DNA of 64,000 nucleotides, taken from contig NZ_VIKR01000002.1 in the NCBI RefSeq assembly GCF_007004765.1, positions 496,001 to 560,000 on the forward strand, in the 5' to 3' direction. Positions 17,898 through 26,844 of this stretch are shown here, one piece after another. Both the position numbers and the translations under genes were made by a program. A model generated the notes under the pieces. That model made no database searches and was not told the origin of the DNA. It saw only the letters and a program-made list of their open reading frames with translations. How positions within the stretch are numbered: position 1 is the first letter of the stretch; the number at the start of each line of letters is the position of its first letter. Source of the stretch: Aliikangiella marina. GTDB lineage: Bacteria; Pseudomonadota; Gammaproteobacteria; Enterobacterales; Kangiellaceae.

Positions 17898-18032
17898 GTA
17901 GGTTAGGTGTTTGAGATAGAATCAAATACTAATCGGGAAATCAGTGAAATTCTGATGCTGCCCCCGCAACGGTAATACTTGTCTATCGTGAAACGATGGA
18001 GATCAGTAAAAGTCCGGAGACCGGCCTAATCT
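17898..18032 (+). ncRNA. Cobalamin riboswitch upstream of btuB
   Basis: Typical conserved elements in order: TTAGGTG (P1/P2 side), AATCGGGAAATCAGTGAAATTC, GCTGCCCCCGCAACGGTAA, and the B12 box AGTCCGGAGACCGGCC. TTAGG at 17903 can pair with CCTAA at 18024. Downstream, GAGAAAC (18046-18052) pairs with GTTTCTC (18061-18067), and a second imperfect hairpin (18073-18093) precedes the btuB start; these are candidates for the expression platform. Confidence 0.93.
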
Positions 18033-18111
18033 AATTTTAAATCAAGAGAAACGTTAATGGGTTTCTCAATAAAATGGCACGGTGGGTGTCATTAATTATG
18101 GGTATAAATAA

Positions 18112-19884
18112 ATGAAAAATAAAATAGTCGTCAGCTCAATTACAGCTGCTTTATCACTATCTTCTGTGCCTACTTTTGCAGAAGACAATACAATTATCGT
18201 ATCAGCGAACCGAATTAAACAAGATGTTAATGATACATTGACCGATGTAATTATCATTGATAGAGCTGAAATTGAGCGTAAGCAACCTCAATCGCTTGTT
18301 GATCTTTTAGCGAATATTCCGGGGGTTGATTACACGAAGACGGGAGGCCACGGGCAAGATGCTTCAGTCTTTATTCGTGGATCTAATTCTAACCAGCTAT
18401 TAGTCTTAATCGATGGTGTTCGTGTTGGTTCTGCCACCTTAGGGAGCAAGGCCGTATCAACAATTCCCGTTGCACAAATTGAGCGTATAGAAATCGTAAA
18501 AGGGCCTCGTGCTGCAATTTGGGGTAGTGACGCTATTGGTGGTGTCATTCAAATTTTTACTAGGAATTACCGACAAGGCCAGTATCGAGTTGAGCTATCT
18601 GCAGGTTCTAATAGCACGCTTGAGTTGGACGCCGCAGTTGGATTTGGTGATGAGAAACTTAATACGACTTTAATCTACAGTAACAAGTCATCTGATGGTT
18701 TTGATGTTTTGGCCTCTGCAGAACCTGACAAAGACGGTTATGAAAATGAATCCATTGCTATCAAAGGGGGTTATCTCGCTTCCGACGTAAGTGAGTATGA
18801 TTGGCTTTTCCAATCGGACAAGGGAGAAACGTTTTTTGATAGTGCATTTAATCCGGATAGTGCGGCTAATGTCACTGAATATGATAATCAATTATGGAAG
18901 TTCGGATACACCTTGACTGCAGGTCATTGGCTTCACTCAGTTTCTTTAAGTGGAAGCAAAGACTCTGCACGTGGCTTTGAAACAGAAAAAGAACAAGTCA
19001 GTTATGATTTTCAAAATCAGGTTAATAACCAATTCTCTTTATCGGGTGGGTTAGATTTTTTGTATGACGATGTGAGCGGTTCACTCACACAGTATGACGA
19101 GCGAAAAAGGGACACTCAAAGCGTCTTTTTAGCCGCTAACTATGTTGGTTCTACTTTTTTAGTTGATGTTGCTATTCGAAATGATGATGTTGAGAAGGTT
19201 GCTAATGAAACGACAAGTAACATTGGGGTAGGCTTTAGAATTTCACCAGAACATCTTGTCTCGCTTAATTATGGCGAGGGTTTCAAAGCGCCGACTTTTA
19301 ATGATCTTTACTTCCCGAACTTTGGTAATCCAGAATTAAAATTCGAAACCTCAGAGAACTTAGAATTAGTTTACAAAGGACAGTTTGGTGATTCTCGTTT
19401 GACTCTCTCTGTCTACGAGACTGATACAGAAAATTTAATTCAATTCGGACCCAATGGTGCGGAAAATATCGGTTTGGCGGAAGTGTCAGGAATTGATCTG
19501 ACTTACCAATTTTCTACTGGCGATTTTAATCACAAAATTACTGCGGATAATATTGATGCAAAAGATGGAAATACTGGAGCTCGCTTAATTCGTCGTGCTA
19601 AGAACCGCGTAGGCTATGAATTAAATTACGTTCAAGATAGTTTCGACTGGTTTTTACAGGTGCAAAATGTTGGCAAGCGACCAGATACCGACTTCTCAAC
19701 ATTCACAGCGGTTGAGTTAGAGAGTTTTACTCGTTTAAATCTTGGCGTTGGTTATCAGTTTAACGATGAGCTTCGCATTCAGCTTAACATCAACGATTTA
19801 ACGGATGAAGCGCCGATAATGGTCACTGACTATAACCCCGTAGAACGAGAGTTTTACTTGTCTGCGAGCTACCGAGTTGAGTAA
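18112..19884 (+). CDS. btuB: TonB-dependent outer-membrane cobalamin receptor BtuB
   Basis: A 590-residue outer-membrane receptor. The signal peptide is residues 1-23 (cleavage after TFA). A TonB-box-like stretch NTIIVSANR follows, then the plug domain (SLVDLLANIPGVDYTKTGG, VFIRGSNSNQLLVLIDGVRVG, IERIEIVKGPRAAIWGSDAIGGVI) and a beta-barrel with GEGFKAPTFNDLYFPNFGNPEL. The C-terminus ends in alternating aromatic residues (FYLSASYRVE). The length and plug are close to E. coli BtuB, and the cobalamin riboswitch upstream fixes the substrate class. A hairpin terminator follows. Confidence 0.94.
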   Translation: MKNKIVVSSITAALSLSSVPTFAEDNTIIVSANRIKQDVNDTLTDVIIIDRAEIERKQPQSLVDLLANIPGVDYTKTGGHGQDASVFIRGSNSNQLLVLIDGVRVGSATLGSKAVSTIPVAQIERIEIVKGPRAAIWGSDAIGGVIQIFTRNYRQGQYRVELSAGSNSTLELDAAVGFGDEKLNTTLIYSNKSSDGFDVLASAEPDKDGYENESIAIKGGYLASDVSEYDWLFQSDKGETFFDSAFNPDSAANVTEYDNQLWKFGYTLTAGHWLHSVSLSGSKDSARGFETEKEQVSYDFQNQVNNQFSLSGGLDFLYDDVSGSLTQYDERKRDTQSVFLAANYVGSTFLVDVAIRNDDVEKVANETTSNIGVGFRISPEHLVSLNYGEGFKAPTFNDLYFPNFGNPELKFETSENLELVYKGQFGDSRLTLSVYETDTENLIQFGPNGAENIGLAEVSGIDLTYQFSTGDFNHKITADNIDAKDGNTGARLIRRAKNRVGYELNYVQDSFDWFLQVQNVGKRPDTDFSTFTAVELESFTRLNLGVGYQFNDELRIQLNINDLTDEAPIMVTDYNPVEREFYLSASYRVE

Positions 19885-19915
19885 GGAATTAACCAAAGGA
19901 ATCTCGATTGGAATA

Positions 19916-19942
19916 AAAACGGCGCGTAAGCGTCGTTTTTTA
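19916..19942 (+). terminator. Terminator after btuB
   Basis: AAAACG-GCGC, loop GTAA, GCGT-CGTTTT followed by a T-run. A standard intrinsic terminator 32 bases past the btuB stop. Confidence 0.8.
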
Positions 19943-20054
19943 TTTCAAGAATCAATATTCGCACAAATTTGTGCACTGAGTATTTTGTATATTTTGAGGT
20001 CTTGATTATAATCGACGATGGAATAAAAAAAGAAAATTACAACAAGGAGATAAA

Positions 20055-20831
20055 ATGTCTAATAATCCCTATGAAACACCCGAAGCTGATGTAGCGCAAC
20101 CAGCACAAGAGGGTGATTTTAATCTACATGAGCCAGTATCTGTGGATGCAGGTCGCGGTTGGGGCTGGATAGCTGACGGTTTCGGCTTTTTCAAAAAGAA
20201 CCCCGGTGCATGGATATTGACCACGATAGTCTGGTTTATTGTTATTATTGCGGTAAATCTATTGCCGATAATCGGCATGATATTTTTTAGCTTAACTTTT
20301 TACGTTTTTATTGCGGGCTTGATGATCGGATGCAGAGCTCAAGATGAGGGTAAGCCTTTTGAAGTAAGCCATTTATTTGCCGGTTTTAAGAAAAATGCCG
20401 GTAGAATCGTCCTAATGAGTCTCGCTGTGAATATTATATCAATGTTAGTAATGATACTGACTATGGGAACAGCCTACTTTAACTTGATGATGGGAGATGA
20501 AGCTGCTACTCAAGCGATGGCAAGCGATCTAACCGGTTTTTGGCTTTCATTTCTGATTGCAATGGCATTGATGTTGCCTTTATTTATGGCTGTCTGGTTT
20601 GCTCCAGTACTGATAGTCCTTCATGACGCGCCGCTTGTTGAAGCCATGAAAATGAGCTTTTTCGGATGCCTCAAAAACATTCTGCCTTTCCTTATTTTTG
20701 GCATTATCAGTCTTGTTTTTTATATAATAGCGCTTATCCCGATTGCCTTGGGGCTGCTCGTGTTTGTACCGACGATGTTTGCTGCAATGTATGTTGCCTA
20801 CAAGGATATCTATATCGACTTTAGAGCTTAG
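20055..20831 (+). CDS. BPSS1780-family membrane protein
   Basis: A 258-residue inner-membrane protein. A hydrophilic N-terminus (MSNNPYETPEADVAQPAQEG) is followed by GRGWGWIADGFGFFKKNPGAWI, the characteristic opening of BPSS1780-type proteins, and about five or six hydrophobic helices. The loop GCRAQDEGKPFEVSHLFAGF is also typical. Function of the family is unknown. AAGGAG precedes the ATG. The protein at 52778 shares the same short N-terminal motif (MSNN-x-YE-x-PEA). Confidence 0.8.
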   Translation: MSNNPYETPEADVAQPAQEGDFNLHEPVSVDAGRGWGWIADGFGFFKKNPGAWILTTIVWFIVIIAVNLLPIIGMIFFSLTFYVFIAGLMIGCRAQDEGKPFEVSHLFAGFKKNAGRIVLMSLAVNIISMLVMILTMGTAYFNLMMGDEAATQAMASDLTGFWLSFLIAMALMLPLFMAVWFAPVLIVLHDAPLVEAMKMSFFGCLKNILPFLIFGIISLVFYIIALIPIALGLLVFVPTMFAAMYVAYKDIYIDFRA

Positions 20832-20869
20832 TCAGGTCATAAACAGACTATCAGACAGCTTACCCTCTG

Positions 20870-20906
20870 AATGGCTTGTTATTTGGTTACATATCAAGCC
20901 ATTTTT
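20870..20906 (+). terminator. Hairpin terminator
   Basis: AATGGCTTG (20870-20878) pairs perfectly with CAAGCCATT (20895-20903) and is followed by a short T-run. It separates the BPSS1780-like gene from efpL. Confidence 0.7.
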
Positions 20907-21000
20907 ATCACCCTAAAACCCGCTTAATTGCTTGAATTCGTCCACTACGAAGAGATATCATAGCTGCAGTTTTTCGAGAATAAAAAGTACAATCAAAATA

Positions 21001-21570
21001 ATGCCTAGAGCAAGTGAACTTAAGCGCGGTATGGCCCTTGAAATCAATGGTAAGATGCTGCTTGTAAAGCACATTGATGTCCACAGTCCAAGCGCCCGTG
21101 GAGCTGCCACTCTTTATAAAACCCGATTTGCTGATATCGCAACTGGCGGTAAAGTTGAGCACACATTCAAAGGCGACGATATGTTGACGCAAGTCGATTT
21201 AGGTCGACACTCAGTTAGCTTTTCCTACATTGACGGTGACGACTATATCTTTATGGATAATGAAGATTTCAGTCAATATATGTTCAAGTTGGCTGATATT
21301 GAGGAAGAAATGTTATTCGTCAATGAATCTACCGAAGGTTTGGTTGTTCTGACGGTTGACGGTAATACCGTTGGCTTAGAGTTACCTCAATCGGTTGAGA
21401 TGGAAATTGTGGAAACAGACCCTTCAATAAAGGGAGCTTCAGCTGCTGCTCGAACAAAACCTGCACGATTTGCAACGGGATTGACTATTCAAGTTCCAGA
21501 ATACATCTCTAATGGTGAGAAAGTTAAAATCAATACTGCTGATCGCAAGTTTATGGGAAGAGCAGAGTAA
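21001..21570 (+). CDS. efpL: Elongation factor P-like protein EfpL (YeiP)
   Basis: A 189-residue paralogue of EF-P acting on ribosomes stalled at difficult sequences. The start at 21001 gives [20 protein letters not shown], matching E. coli YeiP; the frame is open for 23 codons upstream but no homology is expected there. The core [47 protein letters not shown] and the C-terminal [18 protein letters not shown] are conserved. The three-domain KOW/OB/OB length is normal. It is separated from pssA by only 3 bases, suggesting an operon. Confidence 0.95.
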   Translation: MPRASELKRGMALEINGKMLLVKHIDVHSPSARGAATLYKTRFADIATGGKVEHTFKGDDMLTQVDLGRHSVSFSYIDGDDYIFMDNEDFSQYMFKLADIEEEMLFVNESTEGLVVLTVDGNTVGLELPQSVEMEIVETDPSIKGASAAARTKPARFATGLTIQVPEYISNGEKVKINTADRKFMGRAE

Positions 21571-21573
21571 CCG

Positions 21574-22929
21574 ATGAAATTTCGCCGAACTCGTCCGTCT
21601 TTTATAGACACGCTCGAAAGCTTTCCTGTAGACGCCGATAATGTATCTATCATAGAAGAGACTAAAGCGTTTAGGGAAAAGCTGATCAGTTTAATACGCA
21701 GTGCGACTAATCGTATTTACATTACTGCGCTTTACTTACAAGATGATGAATCTGGTCAAGAAATTCTCACTGAAATTTATCAAGCCAAACAAAAAAATCC
21801 TTCACTCGATGTGAAAATATTTGTTGATTACTTGCGTGCACAACGCGGGTTAATGGGCTACCCAGAAAGTATTGGTAATGTGCGCTTGTATCGAGAGTAT
21901 GCAGAGAAGTATGAACATCAAATAGAAATCTTGGGAGTGCCAGTAAAGACAAGAGAAGTGTTGGGAGTATTACACCTGAAAGGTTTTGTGTTTGACGATG
22001 TATTACTTTATAGCGGCGCAAGTCTAAATAACATCTACTTGCAGCAGGGTGAACGCTACCGTTACGATCGCTATCATGTTTTTGCAGATAAAACTTTATG
22101 TGACAGCTTTGTCAAATTTCTTCAACGTTTTATTGTAAAAGCGAGCGCGGTCAAGCAATTAACAATTGACAACTTACCGCAAAAGAAACAGATAAAACCA
22201 TCAATAAAACAATTAAAAAAACAGCTACAAGTTGGTGAGTATACCTTTCAGTCACAAGCGCTAACTTCAACAGAAAAACAGGTGAAGGTGACACCATTGT
22301 TAGGATTTGGTGGTCGAAAAAACCGCCTGAATCGAGCAATTGTAGAAATGATTCGTTTGGCTCAAGAGCAGGTCACTATCTACACACCTTATTTCAACTT
22401 ACCTAACAAGATCAATAAAGTCGTCAGAAAGATTCTCAAGCAAGGCAAGCGGGTAAATATCGTCATCGGAGACAAAACGGCAAATGATTTTTATATTCCG
22501 CCTGATCAGGAATTTAATAAAATTGGTATTGTTCCCTATGTGTATGAAACTAACCTAAGAGCGTTTGCGAAACGAAACCAGCGATATATCGATGCGGGCT
22601 TGTTGAATCTATTTTTATGGAAGCATGCCGATAATAGCTTTCACTTAAAAGGTATCTCAGTCGACGACAATACCTATCTCGTCACCGGCCACAATTTAAA
22701 TCCAAGAGCTTGTCGGCTAGATTTAGAAAATGGAATTTTAATTCAAGATCCCCAGCACCTTTTACAGGCTAAGTTTAAAAGTGAATATGAAAAAATCCTG
22801 ACACATACTAAGCGGATAAGTCATTTTGAAGATGTCGAAACGATTAAAGATTATCCAGAGGCTGCGAGCAAGCTGATGCGCTCAGTCAAACGAGCTAAGC
22901 TGGATAGTATATTAAATCGATTACTCTAA
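21574..22929 (+). CDS. pssA: CDP-diacylglycerol--serine O-phosphatidyltransferase PssA
   Basis: Makes phosphatidylserine, the precursor of phosphatidylethanolamine, at the membrane surface. It is the phospholipase-D-type enzyme of E. coli rather than the integral-membrane type: 451 residues, with two HxKxxxxD motifs (H134-L-K136-GFVF-D141 and H357-L-K359-GISV-D). VGDKTANDFYIPPDQEF, TGHNLNPRACRLDLENGILI and RYDRYHVF match well-conserved E. coli blocks. It lies 3 bases after efpL and is followed by a terminator. Confidence 0.96.
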   Translation: MKFRRTRPSFIDTLESFPVDADNVSIIEETKAFREKLISLIRSATNRIYITALYLQDDESGQEILTEIYQAKQKNPSLDVKIFVDYLRAQRGLMGYPESIGNVRLYREYAEKYEHQIEILGVPVKTREVLGVLHLKGFVFDDVLLYSGASLNNIYLQQGERYRYDRYHVFADKTLCDSFVKFLQRFIVKASAVKQLTIDNLPQKKQIKPSIKQLKKQLQVGEYTFQSQALTSTEKQVKVTPLLGFGGRKNRLNRAIVEMIRLAQEQVTIYTPYFNLPNKINKVVRKILKQGKRVNIVIGDKTANDFYIPPDQEFNKIGIVPYVYETNLRAFAKRNQRYIDAGLLNLFLWKHADNSFHLKGISVDDNTYLVTGHNLNPRACRLDLENGILIQDPQHLLQAKFKSEYEKILTHTKRISHFEDVETIKDYPEAASKLMRSVKRAKLDSILNRLL

Positions 22930-22931
22930 AA

Positions 22932-22957
22932 AACGCGCCGGTGGCGCGTTTTTTTGT
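22932..22957. terminator. Strong terminator after pssA
   Basis: AACGCGCC, loop GGT, GGCGCGTT with a run of seven T on the plus strand and a run of A upstream, so it may also serve the minus-strand MAPEG gene that ends at 22978. Confidence 0.88.
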
Positions 22958-22977
22958 TGTGCAAAAAATGTTGAGCT

Positions 22978-23403
22978 TTAAGCAAGAATTTTGACCGCCA
23001 AGATAATCCAATAGGCCATCAAAACTAAGGAGCTAAGAACAAAAATTCTAAACCGCCACAAAACTTTATTGGTTGAACAATGAATGTAGCTGTGAAGGAT
23101 CCGAAGCACCGCATAAGCCCAAGCAACATAGACCATCGACCAACATTCGAGTTTTAGAACCAAAGTCAGAATGATTCCAATATAGAACAATAGAGGTATT
23201 TCAAATAAGTTTTCGTAGTTTCTAGCAAACTTTCGACAACTTTCCGGCTCAGTTCCATTTTGGTATAACTTGTAATACTTCGGATCGACTTCTCGATTTT
23301 TAGCTGCTTTAAAACGCTTAAAGCCGAGGCTAAACAATATTGTAAAGGTAAGAAAAACCATGAGTACTGCAGGTAAAACAAGTAAAGTTTGAATCTCTGT
23401 CAT
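22978..23403 (-). CDS. MAPEG-family membrane protein
   Basis: A 141-residue protein with four hydrophobic helices. The segment PESCRKFARNYENLFEIPLLFYIGIIL contains the N-x-x-E-x-P pattern (NLFEIP) typical of MAPEG proteins (glutathione-related and eicosanoid-metabolising membrane enzymes), and AVLRILHSYIHCSTNKVLWRF is the usual third-to-fourth helix region. Bacterial members are mostly uncharacterised. It is convergent with pssA. Confidence 0.85.
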   Translation of the reverse strand: MTEIQTLLVLPAVLMVFLTFTILFSLGFKRFKAAKNREVDPKYYKLYQNGTEPESCRKFARNYENLFEIPLLFYIGIILTLVLKLECWSMVYVAWAYAVLRILHSYIHCSTNKVLWRFRIFVLSSLVLMAYWIILAVKILA

Positions 23404-23604
23404 AATGTCTAAATGCTCAATGATTAGAAAAGACCATCTTATAAAAACTCTCTGAATGAAGCAAAACTAAATATACCTGCTTTTGTTTTGTGTGCTGCAC
23501 AAAACTCAAATTACATAAGAATAGTGTTTATTGTTAAACAATAGTTTATAGTGATTTCACTTCTTGTAGATTAAAACTTTCGGACTCGATAACAGATAAG
23601 AATC

Positions 23605-24687
23605 ATGAACAATCAAAACACAACTCAGACGCCGTTGTTACTGACCCTTGCTTCATTAGTCGTTGTAATAGCCGGGCTTAAAGTGGCCGCTCCGCTTATT
23701 GCTCAGTTTCTTATGGCGTTGTTTATTGCAGTAGTTTGCATGCCTTCAATACGATGGATGGAAGCTCGAAAGATTCCACGCGGTATTGCGATACTGATCG
23801 TCCTAATGGCCATCTTGGCGTTTGTGTATCTTGTCGTTGCTTTAGTTGGTGATTCTGTCAATTCGTTTAATCAAAATAAAGAATTTTATATGCAGCAACT
23901 CGGCACTCGAATGCAATCGATTAGTGAATGGCTGATTGGTATGGGAGTACCTGCTGACAGTGTGGATTTTAGAGCTATTTTTGCAAAGGCCGACATTATG
24001 TCATTAATAACCCGGGTTCTCGGCGGGGTTGGCGTTATTTTTGGCGACTTTTTCGTCATTTTCTTGAGTGTTATTTTTATTTTGGCAGAAGCATCCAGTT
24101 TTCCTGCCAAGTTCGCAAATGCGTTTTCTAACAGTCAAGATAAAATGGTTCACGTTAATCACGTTTTAGGCAAAATAAGACATTATCTTGCCATCAAAAC
24201 GGCGGCAAGTTTACTTACTGGTGCATTGGTTTCCATATCGTTATTTATAATTGGAGTTGATTATCCTTTTCTTTGGGGGATGTTAGCGTTTTTACTCAAT
24301 TACATTCCCAATATCGGTTCAATCATCGCCGCTATTCCTGCGATTATTCTGGCGTTAGTCCAACTGGGTCCGATCGCTGTTTTATGGACGGCGATTACCT
24401 TTTTTGCGGTCAACAATTTAGTCGGCAACTTTCTCGAACCAAAATTTATGGGTAAGATGTTAGGCCTGTCGACTTTTGTGGTGTTTGTTTCCTTAATATT
24501 TTGGGGATGGATTTTCGGCTCAGTTGGAATGTTTCTATCGGTACCGTTGACGATGACGATTAAAATAGCCTTGGATACTAATGAAAAAACGCGTTGGCTG
24601 GGTATCATGCTTGGCTCTGAGGAAGATGCCGATGAGCCAATAGCTATTGAAGAAAGCGAAGACGACCTATTGCTAGAGAAAAAATAA
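23605..24687 (+). CDS. AI-2E-type (TqsA/PerM) family transporter
   Basis: A 360-residue inner-membrane protein with about eight hydrophobic helices. The C-terminal half has the family pattern GMLAFLLNYIPNIGSIIAAIPAIILAL, NNLVGNFLEPKFMGKMLGLSTFVVF and GWIFGSVGMFLSVPLTMTIKI. Members include TqsA (autoinducer-2 exporter), PerM and sodium/proton antiporters, so the substrate is not predictable. The acidic tail (EESEDDLLLE) is cytoplasmic. A shared terminator follows. Confidence 0.88.
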   Translation: MNNQNTTQTPLLLTLASLVVVIAGLKVAAPLIAQFLMALFIAVVCMPSIRWMEARKIPRGIAILIVLMAILAFVYLVVALVGDSVNSFNQNKEFYMQQLGTRMQSISEWLIGMGVPADSVDFRAIFAKADIMSLITRVLGGVGVIFGDFFVIFLSVIFILAEASSFPAKFANAFSNSQDKMVHVNHVLGKIRHYLAIKTAASLLTGALVSISLFIIGVDYPFLWGMLAFLLNYIPNIGSIIAAIPAIILALVQLGPIAVLWTAITFFAVNNLVGNFLEPKFMGKMLGLSTFVVFVSLIFWGWIFGSVGMFLSVPLTMTIKIALDTNEKTRWLGIMLGSEEDADEPIAIEESEDDLLLEKK

Positions 24688-24689
24688 AA

Positions 24690-24714
24690 AAAGCGAGCAT
24701 GGCTCGCTTTTTTT
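24690..24714. terminator. Bidirectional terminator
   Basis: AAAGCGAGC, loop ATG, GCTCGCTTT with T-runs on both strands. It separates the convergent transporter and HAAS genes. Confidence 0.88.
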
Positions 24715-25660
24715 AAGAAACAATTTTTTGATAGTTACTAAAAATATCCCAAGCAATTATCGCTGCTAAAACACCGAGAACGCCATTGATGAGTGTCCTC
24801 GCATGCTCTAGCGTAACCTCTAGTGGGATTGTTCCGTCAGGGTTTTCGATAACGGTTACATAGGTTTCGAAACCAAATATTTGCGCAATGACTGCAAGTG
24901 ATGCGATGTTTAACGCCATATTGGCTGACAAGGTCGCTTTGTTCCAGCCCGCAGCAATATACTTAATCGAGTCAACGATAATGCTTAAACCAACAATAAT
25001 ATTAACGCTCCAATGAACTAGTTGCCACTCATCGCTCAGGTTGACTACTTTATCAAGATTTTCGAAAACATGGGTCATTGTCCAACCAAAAGCGCCATTC
25101 CACCAGCCAAGAAAAATTAAGTAAACGGTAATTTCAAAAAGTGTTTCTAATCGGCTAATTTTTAACTTGGGATTAACGGCACTAAGTTCTTTTGGAGACC
25201 ATTTATAAAGACCTTCGATACTGATATTGTTAGTCTGTAAAACCCAAAACAATAATGTGACCCAAGCGAAGGTCCAAACACCATTTTCTATGAAATCTGC
25301 TAAAAGTACGATGCCGATTTTAATAAAATTAGCATCGGAAAAGATTAATGGAATATTAAGCAGTAGGGTTGCGATCATAACTATTGCTAGGGTTAACTCC
25401 AGCGATTTCTTAAACACGGGAAAATAGCTGGAGCTAACTAGTTCTTGGTTTGATGAGTACGCCGCGGCGACCTTCATTGGGTGACCAAAGCCAAGTAATA
25501 TCGCTTCGATATCTTCCGTGTTCAACTCTCGACCGAGCGACTCTTGCTTGTCCTCGACTTGTTCTAAAATTGAGGCTTCTAACTCATCTCTAACTTCTTT
25601 TCGGATGTCTTCCGATAAATAGCTTTCAAGGCTATTTAGGTAATTGTTGACTATTTGCAT
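24713..25660 (-). CDS. HAAS-domain multi-pass membrane protein (PadR partner)
   Basis: A 315-residue protein. Residues 1-70 (YLNSLESYLSEDIRKEVRDELEASILEQVEDK...GFGHPMKVAAAY) form a HAAS-type helical domain usually found next to PadR regulators, followed by about six transmembrane helices. The ATG lies 1 base after the PadR stop, with AAGGAG inside the end of padR, so the pair is cotranscribed and coupled. HAAS proteins are thought to act with PadR in responses to envelope or antimicrobial stress; the specific signal here is unknown. Confidence 0.78.
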   Translation of the reverse strand: MQIVNNYLNSLESYLSEDIRKEVRDELEASILEQVEDKQESLGRELNTEDIEAILLGFGHPMKVAAAYSSNQELVSSSYFPVFKKSLELTLAIVMIATLLLNIPLIFSDANFIKIGIVLLADFIENGVWTFAWVTLLFWVLQTNNISIEGLYKWSPKELSAVNPKLKISRLETLFEITVYLIFLGWWNGAFGWTMTHVFENLDKVVNLSDEWQLVHWSVNIIVGLSIIVDSIKYIAAGWNKATLSANMALNIASLAVIAQIFGFETYVTVIENPDGTIPLEVTLEHARTLINGVLGVLAAIIAWDIFSNYQKIVS

Positions 25661-25661
25661 G

Positions 25662-26003
25662 CTAGTCTCCTTGGTAATCTAAAATTCGATTTAACGTTTT
25701 TTCGGTTGCTCGCCAGTCTTCAGTGAGCTGTCGCAAAGTTGTTTGGCCAACTTCCGATAAATGATAAAAACGTTTTTTGCGGTTATTCTCTTCTCGCCAT
25801 TCGCTTGCCAGTAACCCTTGCTTTTCTAACCGGCGGACGAGCGGATAAAGCGTTCCTTCATCAATATCCATTCCCTTAGCGAGTAAATTTTTTCGAAGTG
25901 AATAACCGTAGTGTTCTTCTCTTAGCTCAGCCAGGACCGCTAAGATTAAAGTCCCTCGGCGAAGCTCCAGTTTCAGTTTTTGATAATGTTCACTTTCAGT
26001 CAT
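25662..26003 (-). CDS. PadR-family transcriptional regulator
   Basis: A small winged-helix repressor. ELRRGTLILAVLAELREEHYGYSLRKNLL and DEGTLYPLVRRLEKQGLLASEWREENNRKKRFYHLSEVGQ are characteristic PadR blocks, followed by a short C-terminal helix. The ATG at 26003 (MTESEHYQKL) is chosen; upstream in-frame starts exist at 26015 and 26030. It is transcribed with the HAAS protein. The imperfect palindrome at 26068-26090 upstream is a candidate autoregulatory operator. Confidence 0.9.
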   Translation of the reverse strand: MTESEHYQKLKLELRRGTLILAVLAELREEHYGYSLRKNLLAKGMDIDEGTLYPLVRRLEKQGLLASEWREENNRKKRFYHLSEVGQTTLRQLTEDWRATEKTLNRILDYQGD

Positions 26004-26067
26004 AGATAAAACCATTAAAAGTTTAACCACAGTAGAGCCTCAACCAGCGGGTTTTTACTGTGCGGCG

Positions 26068-26090
26068 TATAGTATATGTTTTATACTGTA
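26068..26090. promoter_or_regulatory. Candidate PadR operator
   Basis: TATAGTATA-TGTTT-TATACTGTA is a 9-bp inverted repeat with one mismatch; its core AGTATA-N5-TATACT is perfect. It lies 65 bases upstream of the padR ATG. PadR proteins commonly bind such AT-rich inverted repeats (ATAT/ATGT-type). The AT-rich sequence could also contribute a -10 element for the minus-strand promoter. Confidence 0.55.
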
Positions 26091-26310
26091 TGCCAAATAG
26101 TATGTGAGATCAAGTATAAATTTCTAGTAGTAGACACAATCGTTGAGTTGTAAAACCGCTGAATGGAAAATAAGTATTTATAAAACAATAAGATACGAGA
26201 CTGGTTTTAGTAGCTGGCTCATTCTTTGTTACATTTGTACAAACTCAATAATGCTCTGCTTCGCTAAAATGACAAACAAGGGCGAGACAGGGAAAGCCGT
26301 TAGGCAATCC

Positions 26311-26338
26311 AAAAGCCAACTAAAAAGCCAACTAAAAA
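26311..26338 (+). repeat. Short 12-bp direct repeat
   Basis: AAAAGCCAACTA occurs twice in tandem, followed by further A residues, in the leader of the PGPGW gene. It is probably a replication-slippage product; no function is apparent. Confidence 0.5.
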
Positions 26339-26377
26339 ATCGCTGGAAAATGCGAGACAAGAGCGGAGGAGAAAAAC

Positions 26378-26692
26378 GTGAGAAGAAGGCGTTATGCGTC
26401 ACGTTCACTGAAAAGCCGAATTAAGAATGCGTTTTTCGAAGTATTTGAACACCCCGTTGGCCGACCAGCTAAAAAAGCGGTTATCACCGTCGCAGGTGTA
26501 TTGTTAACGCTACTGGGATTTGCGCTAATTATACTACCAGGCCCGGCTTTTTTGTTAATTCCAATTGGACTCGCGGTGCTTGCTATTGAATACCCCGTTG
26601 CCCGAAAATGGCTCAGAAAATTTCAGCGATGGATGACTATATCTGCTGCGAAAGCTGATGACTATTTTGCGAAACGCAAGGCAAAAAGTTAA
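26378..26692 (+). CDS. PGPGW-family small membrane protein
   Basis: A 104-residue inner-membrane protein. A basic N-terminus (MRRRRYASRSLKSRIKNA) precedes two hydrophobic helices around ALIILPGPAFLLIPIGLAVLAIEYP, the motif that names the family (LPGP...GL..LA.E...A..WLR). The start is GTG at 26378, fixed by a strong GGAGGAG ribosome binding site seven bases upstream. Function of the family is unknown. Confidence 0.82.
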   Translation: MRRRRYASRSLKSRIKNAFFEVFEHPVGRPAKKAVITVAGVLLTLLGFALIILPGPAFLLIPIGLAVLAIEYPVARKWLRKFQRWMTISAAKADDYFAKRKAKS

Positions 26693-26702
26693 CTGATATC
26701 AT

Positions 26703-26786
26703 ATTTTAATGAATTAAGTTGAATCGCTTTATTTTAATAAGCGAATTTTAATGACCGAATTTTAATACCTCAATTTTAATATTGTC
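26703..26786 (+). repeat. 14-bp periodic ATTTTAAT repeat
   Basis: ATTTTAAT occurs at 26703, 26731, 26745, 26759 and 26773, so successive spacings are 28, 14, 14 and 14 bases. The 6-base fillers differ. One unit sits in a CGCTT/AAGCG stem. The array lies between the PGPGW gene and a terminator. Confidence 0.6.
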
Positions 26787-26794
26787 TCCAAACT

Positions 26795-26818
26795 GCCGAC
26801 TTATGTCGGCTTTTTTTT
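26795..26818 (+). terminator. Strong intrinsic terminator
   Basis: GCCGAC, loop TTAT, GTCGGC followed by eight T. It ends plus-strand transcription from the PGPGW gene and its repeat-rich trailer. Confidence 0.9.
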
Positions 26819-26844
26819 GAGGAGCAAAGACTGTCACCGGTCAG

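Noticed and set aside
26143-26424. Plus-strand frame upstream of and overlapping the PGPGW gene
   Set aside because: Low-complexity Lys/Gln repeats, no family pattern, and it overlaps the well-supported GTG start with GGAGGAG.
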